Shown here in pieces: positions 37,376 to 50,270 of a stretch of 64,000 bases of DNA. The stretch is from Stenotrophomonas maltophilia (GTDB lineage Bacteria > Pseudomonadota > Gammaproteobacteria > Xanthomonadales > Xanthomonadaceae). Under the pieces are notes generated by a model. That model saw nothing but the letters and a program-made list of their open reading frames with translations. It did not search any database and was not told the DNA's origin. Position 1 is the stretch's first letter; each line of letters starts with the position of its first letter. The DNA is taken from NCBI RefSeq assembly GCF_003970865.1, contig NZ_RXLZ01000015.1, forward strand, positions 1-64,000, read 5' to 3'. The position numbers and the translations under genes were made by a program.

Positions 37376-38086
37376 ATGAAGAAGCTGCTGTTTTGCCTGT
37401 TGCCGTTAAGCGCGCTGCTGGCCCCGCCGGTGGCACATGCCAACCTCTCCATCCATCCGATGCGCGCAGCCGTCGATGCCAAGCGTGGCGGGCAGATCCG
37501 CGTGTACTCGCACTCCACCCAGCCACAGTACGTGCAGGCACGCCTGCTGCGCATCTCTAATCCCGCGCAGGCCGGCGAGGAAGAGATGGAAGTGGAGGCC
37601 GCCGAGGCAGCCATTGCCATCACGCCTGGAAAGTTCGCACTCAGTGGCGGCGGCAACCGCCTGATCCGCGTCATTCCGCTGCGTAATGTCGAGAAGGAAG
37701 CGGCCTACCGCGTCTACTTCGAGGGCGTCAGGGGGCCGGACGGAACCCTGCTCGAAGGCGACGAGCAGGCTGCCCAGGCCAACGTGGGCGTCAGCCTGGT
37801 CTGGGGAGCATTGGTGAACGTGCTGCCCACCAACGGCAGCGTGGATCTGCAGTTTCAAGGCGACACCCTGCGCAATGTAGGGACCCTGCGCGTGGGAATC
37901 ACCGGGCTGGCCGAGTGCAGTGCCAGCGGTGCCTGCGCATCCCACGACTTTGCCAAAAGCCTATACCCCGACGCGGAGCTGAAGTTGCCGTTCCAGCCTC
38001 AGCCGGGCAGCACCCTGAAGCTGCACTACCGCCTGTCCACGGACGGTCACCGCGAACACACAACAACCCTGGCGCCGAGCGCCTGA
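37376..38086 (+). CDS. CS1-type periplasmic pilus chaperone
   Basis: A 236-residue chaperone (CooB/CblB type) that holds subunits in the periplasm for the usher. The signal peptide is MKKLLFCLLPLSALLAPPVA with likely cleavage after AHA. The mature start NLSIHPMRAAVDAKRGGQIRVYSHS and the block GGGNRLIRVIPLRNVEKEAAYRVYFEG give the immunoglobulin-like fold and the conserved basic edge. It is last in this operon, unlike CS1 itself, where the chaperone gene comes first. Confidence 0.88.
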   Translation: MKKLLFCLLPLSALLAPPVAHANLSIHPMRAAVDAKRGGQIRVYSHSTQPQYVQARLLRISNPAQAGEEEMEVEAAEAAIAITPGKFALSGGGNRLIRVIPLRNVEKEAAYRVYFEGVRGPDGTLLEGDEQAAQANVGVSLVWGALVNVLPTNGSVDLQFQGDTLRNVGTLRVGITGLAECSASGACASHDFAKSLYPDAELKLPFQPQPGSTLKLHYRLSTDGHREHTTTLAPSA

Positions 38087-38148
38087 ACGTTCTGGCCCTG
38101 CGTCATGTGCAGGGCCTCATTTCCGATGTCCTGTTAAGGAGAAAGAGC

Positions 38149-41100
38149 ATGAACCACATCTACCGTCGTATCTGGAGTGTTGCCAAGAACTGCTGGGTAG
38201 TGGGCAGCGAGCTTGTAGCCATACGTGGCAAGCGGTCGCGTTCCTTGATTGATCGCAGAGTTACGATGCTGCTCGGCTTTCTGATGCTTGGCGGAGGGAT
38301 GAACAGCGCCAGTGCGGGTCTTTACCTTGGATGTAATCCATTCTCATCTGGGGATCTATTGAACTGCACGCCACATGCTGGCCACTATGACGAGAAGGTA
38401 TTCACGCCGTATGCCAACACCACTGCTGTGAACGCTATGGCCATGGGCGCCGGTGCGCGTGTCAACGGCCAGAATTCTTTTGCCTTTGGTCACGGGACCA
38501 GAATTGACGGGCAGAACAGCGCAGCATTTGGATTCAAGGCCAGCGTCTACGATGTGGACAGTATCGCCATTGGATACAACGCACGGACGAGTGCCAACGG
38601 CGGTCATAACGTCGCGCTTGGTGCAAACGCTTATGCGGCGTACATCGGTGCCACGGCCATCGGGAACAGATCCGAGGCGAGAGCTGAGAACGCTGTCACC
38701 ATTGGTAGCGGAGCATCGTCGCGCGTCGCGAACTCCGTCGCGCTGGGCGCCAACTCCGTAGCAACCGAAGCCAACACTGTGTCCGTGGGGACGGCCGCTG
38801 CAAAGCGCCGCATCGTCAATATCGAGGATGCGCGATTGACATCCAGCAGCAGTGACGCGGTCTCTGGAAAACAGCTCTACAAGACCAATCAGGACATAGC
38901 AAACGTCAAGTCCGTGGCAGACGCAGCTCAGAGTACGGCAAACGCCGCACGGACCACGGCCAACACCGCCAAGACGACTGCGGATGGCGCGCTGTCGAAG
39001 GCCAACATCCTCTCCGGTCTTCTGAGTCAGACCTCAGCCTCAGGCAATGTTCGTGTGGGCGCCAGCAACAGCGGAACTGTGCTGGACGTCCGCAACAGCG
39101 CCAGCGCCAATCGAAAGATCACGGGCGTGGCGGATGGCACGCTAAACGCAACCAGTACGGATGCTGTTTCAGGCAAGCAGCTGAATTCCACCAACAGCAA
39201 TGTGGCGGCCGCGCGCTCCGTCGCCGACGCCGCGAAGACCAATGCTGACAGCGCACTGGCAAAGGCCAACACGCTTTCGGGCCTCCTGAGCGAGACATCA
39301 GCCTCGGGGAACGTCCGTCTGGGCGCATCCAACAGCGGTACGGTCCTGGACGTGCGGAACAGTGCCAACGCCAACCGCAGGATCACGGGTGTTGCGGACG
39401 CGACGTTGTCCTCGGCGAGTACCGATGCGGTGACCGGTCGGCAGCTCAACACCACCAACAGCAACGTCAGCACTGCGATGAGCGATGCTAGTTCCGCCAA
39501 GACCGCAGCGAACACCGCGCTGACGCAGGTGGGGACGCTCAACGGACTGCTGAATCAGGTCAGTGCCAGCGGCAATGTTCGCGTGGGTGAGAAGAACAGT
39601 GGCTCCGTGCTGGATGTGCGCAATAGTGCAAATGCGAACCGGAAGCTGACCGGCGTGGCCGATGGCGTGGTCAGCGCCAGCAGCTACGAGGCCGTCAACG
39701 GCAGGCAGCTCAGTGCCACCAATGACAAGGTGACGACGGTGGAGGGTATCGCTAGGTCTGCGGGTGCAGATGCTGGTGTGGCAAAGACGGATGCAACCAA
39801 GGCGCTGGCCGAGACCGCGGCGCTGGGCGGGCTGGTGGCGCAGGTTTCCGCGTCCGGCGATGTGCGCCTGGGCGGGAAGAACAACGGTGCGACGTTGGAC
39901 GTGCGCAACAGCGCCAATGCCAATCGGAAGATCAGTGGTGTAGCGGATGGGCTCTTGAGCGCCAGTAGTGATGAGGCTGTGTCTGGTAGGCAGCTGCATT
40001 CAACCAATTCACGCGTCTCAGATCTTGAGGATATCGCGCAGTTTGTGAGTATCGGCTCAGCGCCCTTCAGTGAACGCGCCGAAGCGGGTGTGGCAGGCGT
40101 TGCGTTGGGAAATTCAGCAAAGACGGGACTGGAGGGAGGTACTGCGGTAGGCACGTTTGCGGAGGCAATGGGGAAGAACTCCACCGCAATTGGTCGAGCG
40201 GCAACTGTCTCTGTGGATTCCGAGAATGGGTTCGCATTGGGAGTCGGTGCACAGGTCGGCGGAGACACTGGCGGTGCACGTGGAGGTGTGGCGATCGGTG
40301 CTGGCGCAAGCGTTGAAGGTGGAGCTCTCAACTCGCTAGCACTTGGAATGGGTTCCCAAGCTGATGAGGTTGGGGTTGCGTCATTCGGGAGTGTCGGCAT
40401 CCAGCGCCGCCTTGTAAACATCGCCCGAGGCACCGCCGACCACAACGCCACCACTGTCTCTCAGCTCAAGGATTCCCTCGCCACCCTCGGCGGCGGCGCA
40501 GGCATGGATGCCAATGGCAACATCATCGCTCCGACCTACGCGGTGCAGGGCGGAACGCAGAGCAGCGTCGAGGACGCGCTGATGGCACTCGATGGCGCCG
40601 TCATCACCGCAGGCCGTCGCACGGACAAGGTGGAAGGCCAGCTGAGTTCAATCTTCCAGGAATCGCCCTCGACTCGTGCCGACGGCACGAACCAGATCGC
40701 GCTGAATGGCGTGAATGGCATGGTGCTGACCAACCTGGCTGACGGACGAGTGGCGCCAGGAAGCCGCGATGCCGTAACCGGAAGTCAGTTGTACGCCGCC
40801 GAGCAGAAGATCTCGCAGAATCGGAATGATCTGGAGGCGATGCGAAAGGAGCGGGAGATGGGCGAGCAGGCCATGCGTGGACTGGATGCGAGTGGTCCGA
40901 TCGATTTCGGCGGTGCGCGTTTGACTGGTGTGGCCGAGGCAGGGCTGTCGGCTGATAGCTCGGATGTCGTGCGCGGCAGTCAGCTATTCCGAACTAATGA
41001 GGTAGTAGCCAGTTTGGCTGATCGGTTCAACAACGTGATAGTGGATCACGATGACTTAAGTACTCCGGCTGAGGCAGCGTTCCTGTCCGTAGCGGTTGGT

Positions 41101-42327
41101 GGGGACACTCGGGCTTTGGGGGAAGGATCGACTTCCGTTGGTAGTTATGCAGCGTCACTTGGTAAGCAATCCACCGCAATTGGATACGGTGCACACATAG
41201 CTGCCGATGCACTTACCGGAGTATCGCTTGGCCAAGCCGCAGGCGTGTTCGCAGATTGGGGTGTTGCTCTGGGGAGTTACAGTAGGGTGGAGGTGGGGGC
41301 AAGATTTGCCGTTGCTGTGGGCGCTCAGTCGATCGCTGAGTCCGAAATGGAGGCATCATTCGGTCACATGTCGTTGAAGCGACGCCTCACCAACATCGCC
41401 AACGGCACCGCCAACCACAACGCCGCCACCGTCGGCCAGCTGCGCGGTGCACTGTCCGCTCTCGGCAGCGAAGTGGACGCCAACGGTAACATCGTCGGCC
41501 CCAGCTTCAACGTGCAGGGCCAGTCCCAATCCACCCTCAATGGCGCATTGGAAGCGCTCGACGGCGCAGTCGTCAGCACCACCTCGCGCGTGAACCAGGT
41601 CGAATCCCAGCTCCGCTCCGTGTTCCAGGAAACCCCCTCGGTCCGCGCAGACGGCACCCAACAGCTCACCCTGGCAGGCGCAAACGGCATGGTCATCTCC
41701 AACGTGGCCAATGGCTTGATCGCGGCCGGCAGCCGTGATGCGGTCAACGGTGGCCAGCTGCACTCGATGCAGCAGCAGCTCAATGGCCGCATGGATGGGC
41801 TGGAGCAGCGCATTGACGATCAGCCGCAGGCCCGCGCCATGGCGGCAGCATCCACGCCTTCACCGTCCACCGAAGAGATCGCGCCGACGCCGGAGACCAG
41901 CGGCTCGCCGCAGATTGCCTCTACCGGTGAAGGTGACAAGCCCACGCCGCAGCCGAAGTCGAAGAACGACGATACGCCCAAGCCGCAGGTCGACACCGCG
42001 GACCTGGAAAAGATGCTGGCCCGTGCCAACGAGTACACCGATGGTGCGATCAGCAACGTCGAACGTCGCCTGGACAAGATGGACAAGCGCTTCAACCGCA
42101 TGGCGGCAATGAGCAGCGCGCAGAGTGCGATGGCGATGAACACCGCCGGCCTGGCCACCTACAACCGCCTCGGTGCGGGCGTCGGCTACAGCGAGGGTGA
42201 GTCGGCGATGGCCGTGGGCTACCAGCGTGTGCTGAACGAGAAGGGTTCGGCCACCTTCAGCCTCAATGGTGCGTTCACCAACAGCGGTGAGCGCAGCATG
42301 GGCGTCGGCGTGGGCATCGGCTGGTAA
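38149..42327 (+). CDS. YadA-like trimeric autotransporter adhesin
   Basis: A 1392-residue surface adhesin. The start is ATG at 38149 after AAGGAGAAAG. It opens with the extended signal peptide region MNHIYRRIWSVAKNCWVVGS and a hydrophobic core with cleavage near NSASAG. Head domain with YadA 14-residue repeats (SIAIGYNA, NVALGANA, NSVALGAN), necks (AAKRRIVNIEDA), four tandem modules of 88-95 residues (285 to about 625), two more head-neck-stalk blocks, a Pro/Thr-rich linker (near 1230-1285) and a C-terminal membrane anchor ending MGVGVGIGW. It follows the CS1 pilus operon by 62 bp. Function is attachment or biofilm by family; the ligand is unknown. Confidence 0.93.
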   Translation: MNHIYRRIWSVAKNCWVVGSELVAIRGKRSRSLIDRRVTMLLGFLMLGGGMNSASAGLYLGCNPFSSGDLLNCTPHAGHYDEKVFTPYANTTAVNAMAMGAGARVNGQNSFAFGHGTRIDGQNSAAFGFKASVYDVDSIAIGYNARTSANGGHNVALGANAYAAYIGATAIGNRSEARAENAVTIGSGASSRVANSVALGANSVATEANTVSVGTAAAKRRIVNIEDARLTSSSSDAVSGKQLYKTNQDIANVKSVADAAQSTANAARTTANTAKTTADGALSKANILSGLLSQTSASGNVRVGASNSGTVLDVRNSASANRKITGVADGTLNATSTDAVSGKQLNSTNSNVAAARSVADAAKTNADSALAKANTLSGLLSETSASGNVRLGASNSGTVLDVRNSANANRRITGVADATLSSASTDAVTGRQLNTTNSNVSTAMSDASSAKTAANTALTQVGTLNGLLNQVSASGNVRVGEKNSGSVLDVRNSANANRKLTGVADGVVSASSYEAVNGRQLSATNDKVTTVEGIARSAGADAGVAKTDATKALAETAALGGLVAQVSASGDVRLGGKNNGATLDVRNSANANRKISGVADGLLSASSDEAVSGRQLHSTNSRVSDLEDIAQFVSIGSAPFSERAEAGVAGVALGNSAKTGLEGGTAVGTFAEAMGKNSTAIGRAATVSVDSENGFALGVGAQVGGDTGGARGGVAIGAGASVEGGALNSLALGMGSQADEVGVASFGSVGIQRRLVNIARGTADHNATTVSQLKDSLATLGGGAGMDANGNIIAPTYAVQGGTQSSVEDALMALDGAVITAGRRTDKVEGQLSSIFQESPSTRADGTNQIALNGVNGMVLTNLADGRVAPGSRDAVTGSQLYAAEQKISQNRNDLEAMRKEREMGEQAMRGLDASGPIDFGGARLTGVAEAGLSADSSDVVRGSQLFRTNEVVASLADRFNNVIVDHDDLSTPAEAAFLSVAVGGDTRALGEGSTSVGSYAASLGKQSTAIGYGAHIAADALTGVSLGQAAGVFADWGVALGSYSRVEVGARFAVAVGAQSIAESEMEASFGHMSLKRRLTNIANGTANHNAATVGQLRGALSALGSEVDANGNIVGPSFNVQGQSQSTLNGALEALDGAVVSTTSRVNQVESQLRSVFQETPSVRADGTQQLTLAGANGMVISNVANGLIAAGSRDAVNGGQLHSMQQQLNGRMDGLEQRIDDQPQARAMAAASTPSPSTEEIAPTPETSGSPQIASTGEGDKPTPQPKSKNDDTPKPQVDTADLEKMLARANEYTDGAISNVERRLDKMDKRFNRMAAMSSAQSAMAMNTAGLATYNRLGAGVGYSEGESAMAVGYQRVLNEKGSATFSLNGAFTNSGERSMGVGVGIGW
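39001..40026 (+). repeat. Four tandem coding repeats in the autotransporter
   Basis: Four modules start near 39004, 39268, 39532 and 39817 with periods of 264, 264 and 285 bases. Each codes for LSGLLS(Q/E)TSASGNVR, then VLDVRNSANANRKITGVAD, then TDAVSGKQLNSTNS. The last copy is the most diverged. Such repeats lengthen the stalk and can change in number by recombination. Confidence 0.85.
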
Positions 42328-42396
42328 GCCATGCCGCCCCGGCGTAGTGCGCGTAATGAACCCCGCCGCGCCGGGGTCCTTGCCGAGGAGATGGCA

Positions 42397-43140
42397 ATGT
42401 ACAGATGGGTACGCGGAATTATCAGCTATCGCACGTTCTATATCTGGCGGGCGCGCTTTCGCTACTACACCCGGAACCTGGACCTGTGGACGCTGATGAG
42501 CGGGCTGTGCATTGCCGGTCTGTTGCTGGTGCTGTGGTACCTGTGGCAGATGCTGGGCGTGCCGCCGCCGCGCGTGCACCCTCAGGCAGCGGCGCTGCGC
42601 ATCGACGGCGTCACCAGCGAGGCGATCCATCGCATCGTGCTGGTACGCCACGCGGGCAGCACGCCGGGGGCCCCGTTCACTACGCCGGAAGAGGTGCGGG
42701 CAAGCACGTTGCGCACGATGCGGGTACGCCAGGTGATGGACAGCGAAGTGGTGTGGCGGCTGAAAGCCGACATGCTGGCGGATATTGCTGACTACATCAC
42801 CGCCACGGGCGGGTGCTTCCCGTACAACTGCCGGCGGGTCCTCGACCGATTGGACTACGTGCGCCAGGCGGGGGTTGAGAACGCGCAGATCAACGCGGCG
42901 CTGTCGACAATCCTGGAGGTGCCGCTGGACCAGATGCCGCCGTTGGAGGCAGACGAGCATGAGCGCGTGAAGAGTGGTTGGTCGGATGGGTTCAACGACA
43001 TCTATTACCAGTCCTGGTTGCTGCGGGATCTGCAGGCCATGCACGCACAGATGATGCGGGAGTATCCGCAGCGAGCTCCTGCCCCGTGGTTGCCGCGGTT
43101 GTTAAGCGACCCGCTGCGCGATACTCGTTTTGTCTGGTAG
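42397..43140 (+). CDS. Membrane-anchored protein of unknown function beside the autotransporter
   Basis: A 247-residue protein with one membrane helix (MSGLCIAGLLLVLWYLWQML) near residues 34-53. The preceding N-terminus is basic and aromatic (MYRWVRGIISYRTFYIWRAR), so the larger C-terminal part is probably periplasmic. That part has two Cys close together (GGCFPYNCRRVLDRLDYVR), a likely disulfide. The start at 42397 is chosen because GAGGAG lies six bases upstream. It follows the autotransporter by 69 bp and ends at a terminator, so it is likely the last gene of the adhesin unit. SadB-like helpers exist for trimeric autotransporters but are lipoproteins, so no family is assigned. Confidence 0.75.
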   Translation: MYRWVRGIISYRTFYIWRARFRYYTRNLDLWTLMSGLCIAGLLLVLWYLWQMLGVPPPRVHPQAAALRIDGVTSEAIHRIVLVRHAGSTPGAPFTTPEEVRASTLRTMRVRQVMDSEVVWRLKADMLADIADYITATGGCFPYNCRRVLDRLDYVRQAGVENAQINAALSTILEVPLDQMPPLEADEHERVKSGWSDGFNDIYYQSWLLRDLQAMHAQMMREYPQRAPAPWLPRLLSDPLRDTRFVW

Positions 43141-43152
43141 CGCGCATGATGG

Positions 43153-43186
43153 GCATCACCTGCCAGAGCAGGTGATGCAGGTTTTT
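43153..43186 (+). terminator. Terminator of the adhesin locus
   Basis: GCATCACCTGC pairs perfectly with GCAGGTGATGC around CAGA, followed by AGGTTTTTG. Confidence 0.85.
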
Positions 43187-43385
43187 GTAGAGTCGAGCTT
43201 GCTCGACTGCTCTCCGCTCAGCCATCGAAATGCCCGAAGCACAGTGCGGACCAGCGGTCCGCACCTACCAACGGCGGGTGCAGCGCCCCTGTAGAGTCGA
43301 GCTTGCTCGACTGCTCTCCGCTCAGCCATCGAAATGCCCGAAGCACCGTGCGGACCAACGGTCCGCACCCACCCAAGGCAGGCAC
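43187..43385. repeat. Tandem duplication of a two-SMAG unit
   Basis: A unit of 104 bp starts at GTAG 43187 and again at GTAG 43291. Each has GTAGAGTCGAGCTTGCTCGA, then a constant linker with CTCTCCGCTCAGCCATCGAA and ATGCCCGAAGCAC, then GTGCGGACC/GGTCCGCAC. The two copies differ at only a few bases, so the duplication looks recent. Confidence 0.85.
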
Positions 43386-43398
43386 CGCTGCGCTACCG

Positions 43399-44043
43399 TC
43401 ACCCGCCGATGTACGCGGTGATCTCCGCTTCGGCCAGCAGCTGCCGCAGCTGCGCCACAGACGCGCGCCGCATCGGCTTTTCATCCACCGGCGACAGCGG
43501 GGCTTGGCGCAGGGCGTCGTACGGCAGCACAGCCAGGTCGAAGGTCAGTTCCTCGGCACTGAACACCCAGACCGGTACGTCCAGGATGCGCTCGCGGTCC
43601 ATCCGCAGGCGTCGCGTGCGCGACTCGGCCGGAATGCGGTGGTCTTCCAGGAAGCGGTGTACGGCTTCCGGGTCGTCGCTGTGCAGGTGCAGCTGCACGG
43701 GGCTGTTGGCATCGGCGGTGCCCTCCAGCACCGGGCCGGCCAGGCGCGGGGAGAAGCCGTGCAGGAACTCCAGCGCACGCATTGCGGCCTCTCGGCGGCG
43801 CTGCAGTTCGTTGTCGTGCTGGGGCCCGGAGAACAGCCGCTGGTACTCGCGCAGGGCGTCTTCGATCTCGGTATTGCGGGGCAGGGAGGCATCGTCGTGG
43901 ATGCCGAGCCGGCTGGCGGCCTTCAACTTGGCCTGGTGGTAGTCGCGGATGCCGCCTTCGGCCATCAGGCGGGCGGCTTCGTGGGCGAGGCGGTGGCGCC
44001 GCTCGCGGGTCTGGCTGGCAGCATGCTGACGGGCGCGATGCAT
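43399..44043 (-). CDS. Conserved hypothetical protein
   Basis: A 214-residue cytoplasmic-looking protein that I do not recognise. It starts MHRARQHAASQTRERRHRLA, rich in Arg, His and Ala, followed by AHEAARLMAEGGIRDYHQAK, a helix that could bind nucleic acid. The middle is charged and helical (EIEDALREYQRLFSGPQHDN) and the C-terminal half more mixed, ending LRQLLAEAEITAYIGG. No signal peptide, membrane helix or Cys pair. A GGGAG lies seven bases before the ATG. It is isolated between repeat arrays. Confidence 0.7.
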   Translation of the reverse strand: MHRARQHAASQTRERRHRLAHEAARLMAEGGIRDYHQAKLKAASRLGIHDDASLPRNTEIEDALREYQRLFSGPQHDNELQRRREAAMRALEFLHGFSPRLAGPVLEGTADANSPVQLHLHSDDPEAVHRFLEDHRIPAESRTRRLRMDRERILDVPVWVFSAEELTFDLAVLPYDALRQAPLSPVDEKPMRRASVAQLRQLLAEAEITAYIGG

Positions 44044-44116
44044 GCGATGACTCCCTGTTGCGACCTGGCTACAGACTAGCGCACGGATGTGACATCTGCG
44101 TGGGTATGGCGCGGAG

Positions 44117-48151
<4,035 letters not shown>

Positions 48152-48152
<1 letters not shown>

Positions 48153-49042
48153 TGGCACGCATCAATCTATTGCCCTGGCGCGCCGAGCGGCGCAAGCAAC
48201 GCCAGCGCGAGTTCTACGCAATGCTGGGCATGGCCGCGATCGGTGGCCTGCTGCTGTCGCTGGTGATCTGGTTCTACTACGACCGCCAGGTGAGCGGCCA
48301 GATGGACCGCAATGCCTATCTGGAAGCCGAGATCGAGAAGGTCAAGGAACAGAACAAGGAGATCGACCGCCTCGATGCGCAGAAGGAACGCCTGCTGGCC
48401 CGCAAGAAGGTGATCGAGGAGCTGCAGGCCAAGCGCTCGCAGATGGTGCACCTGTTCGATGCGCTGGTGCGCACGATTCCCGATGGCCTGGTGCTGACCG
48501 CGCTGAAGCAGGAAGGCGACGTGCTGACCCTGGAAGGCCGCACCCAGTCCAACGCCCGTGTTTCGGCGTACATGCGCAACCTGGAGACCTCCGGCTGGAT
48601 GACCAACCCGGAACTGTCGATCATCGAAGCGCGTGATCCCGAGAAGGACAAGGACGGCAAGGTTGGCCCGCTGGCCGACATCAAGGCGCTGCCCTATGTG
48701 TTCGTAGTCAAGGTGAAGCTGCCGGCACAGAGTGAGGAAGTGGCCGGTACGCCAGGCCTCAACGCGGATGGTTCGGTGGCAACGCCGGCCGCGCCCGCAG
48801 TGGCACCGCTTGCAGCCGGTCCGGATGCAGCGGCAGCCGCTGCACCGGCCGCAGGCCAGCCCGCTGTTGCACCGGCTGCACCCGCACCCGCCGCCGCTCC
48901 GGTCAACGCACCTGCTGCCACCCCGGCCGCGCCGAACCAGCCGGCAGCACCGGCTGCCAAGCCTGCGCCGAAGCCCGAGGGCAGCCGCCTGGCGCAGCCG
49001 CCGCAGGCCTTCAACGCCCCGTTGCAGGGGGATCGCGCATGA
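48152..49042 (+). CDS. pilN: Type IV pilus assembly protein PilN with long Ala/Pro tail
   Basis: Bitopic inner-membrane protein. MARINLLPWRAERRKQRQRE is the PilM-binding peptide, followed by one membrane helix (about 20-42) and a periplasmic ferredoxin-like domain that pairs with PilO. It is 296 aa, about 90-100 longer than Pseudomonas PilN, because of an Ala/Pro-rich low-complexity tail from about residue 205 (VAPAAPAPAAAPVNAPAATP and similar). The tail ends with PKPEGSRLAQPPQAFN. Coupled to pilM and pilO by overlaps. Confidence 0.94.
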
Positions 49043-49716
49043 GCCAGAAAATCGATCTGAAGAACCTGGATTTCAACGACATCGGCAACTGGCCGCAGAA
49101 GGCCAAGATTGTCTTCTGCTCGCTGTTGGCGCTGGTGATCATGTTCGTTGCGTGGATGCTGCTGATCAGTGGCAAGCGCGAGGAACTGGCCGGCCTGGAA
49201 TCGAAGGAAACCGACCTGCGTGCTGAGTTCACCAAGCAGCAGGAACGCGCGGTGAACCTGACGCCGCTGAAGCAGCAGCTGGCACAGATGGAACAGGTGC
49301 TGCAGCAGATGCTGCGGCAGCTGCCCAGCAAGACCGAAATGCCTGACCTGATCATCGACATCTCGCAGACCGCGCTGTCCAGCGGCCTGACCAACGAGCT
49401 GTTCGAGCCGGAGCAGGAGCAGGTCAAGGAGTTCTACGCCGAAAAGCCGATCAAGCTGCGCATGGTGGGCAGTTACCACCAGTTCGGTGCCTTCGTCAGT
49501 GGCGTGGCGTCGCTGCCGCGCGTGGTCATCCTGACCATGCACGACATCAACCTCAAGCCCAAGGACAAGACCAAGGGCAACGTCCGCGGCGGTGCACTGG
49601 AGCTGTCCGGCACGGTCAAGACCTACCGCTACCTGGACGAGACGGAAGTACAGGCGCAGCAGGCTGTCGCCGATGCCGAAGCGAAAAAGAAGAACGGCAA
49701 GGGGGGCAAGAAGTGA
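49039..49716 (+). CDS. pilO: Type IV pilus assembly protein PilO
   Basis: Inner-membrane partner of PilN (225 aa). It has an N-terminal cytoplasmic stretch, a membrane helix (VFCSLLALVIMFVAWMLLIS, about 30-49), a coiled coil (KREELAGLESKETDLRAEFT) and a periplasmic ferredoxin-like domain (LRMVGSYHQFGAFVSGVASL). It starts in a four-base overlap with pilN and its stop overlaps the pilP start region. Confidence 0.95.
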   Translation: MSQKIDLKNLDFNDIGNWPQKAKIVFCSLLALVIMFVAWMLLISGKREELAGLESKETDLRAEFTKQQERAVNLTPLKQQLAQMEQVLQQMLRQLPSKTEMPDLIIDISQTALSSGLTNELFEPEQEQVKEFYAEKPIKLRMVGSYHQFGAFVSGVASLPRVVILTMHDINLKPKDKTKGNVRGGALELSGTVKTYRYLDETEVQAQQAVADAEAKKKNGKGGKK

Positions 49717-50249
49717 TGCGCACGTACATCGCACGCAGTGCAGTGGCGTTGGCGGTCCTGTTGCTGGCCGCCTGTGGCCGCGGCGTGACCAGCACGCCGG
49801 GTGATGCGCCGAACCTTGAAAAGTGGGTGGAAGGCGAGCGTGCGCGACCGGCGCAGCCGCTGGAGCCGCTGCCGGTGATGCAGCAGTTCGAAACCTTCGA
49901 ATACTCCGCACAGGGTCTGCGCGACCCGTTCACCGATGCCTGGACCAATCCGCAGCAGGGGAATGGCGGATTGCGTCCGGATCCGAACCGGCGCAAGGAG
50001 CCGCTGGAAGGCTTCCCGCTGGACGCGCTGGACATGGTCGGCACCATTGGCACCGGCGCCGCCACCGTGGCGCTGGTGATGGGGCCGGACAAGGTGACCT
50101 ACCGGGTACGCCCGGGTGGGTACCTTGGGCAGAGCGACGGGCGGGTCACGGCGGTCTTCGAGGACCACGTGGAGCTGATCGAACTGGTGCCGGATGGCGC
50201 GGGTGGCTGGCTGGAACGGCCGGCAACGCTCTCGCTTGAAGATCAATGA
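49716..50249 (+). CDS. pilP: Type IV pilus lipoprotein PilP
   Basis: Periplasmic inner-membrane lipoprotein (177 aa) that joins PilNO to the secretin PilQ. The lipobox is LLLAACG, Cys near residue 20. A flexible linker follows, and the C-terminal beta domain has FPLDALDMVGTIG and YRVRPGGYLGQSDGRVTAVF. The ATG at 49716 overlaps the pilO stop by one base; a GTG one codon earlier is an alternative. It precedes pilQ by 21 bp. Confidence 0.94.
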   Translation: MRTYIARSAVALAVLLLAACGRGVTSTPGDAPNLEKWVEGERARPAQPLEPLPVMQQFETFEYSAQGLRDPFTDAWTNPQQGNGGLRPDPNRRKEPLEGFPLDALDMVGTIGTGAATVALVMGPDKVTYRVRPGGYLGQSDGRVTAVFEDHVELIELVPDGAGGWLERPATLSLEDQ

Positions 50250-50270
50250 TCGTTTACTGGGGATAGCACG

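Noticed and set aside
37915-38148. Longer N-terminus for the autotransporter
   Set aside because: The extension is inside the chaperone gene in another frame; the ESPR start MNHIYRRIWS with a ribosome-binding site is clear.
43187-43385. Possible CRISPR or coding repeat
   Set aside because: Only two copies, with internal palindromes and no long reading frame; it is a duplicated SMAG unit.
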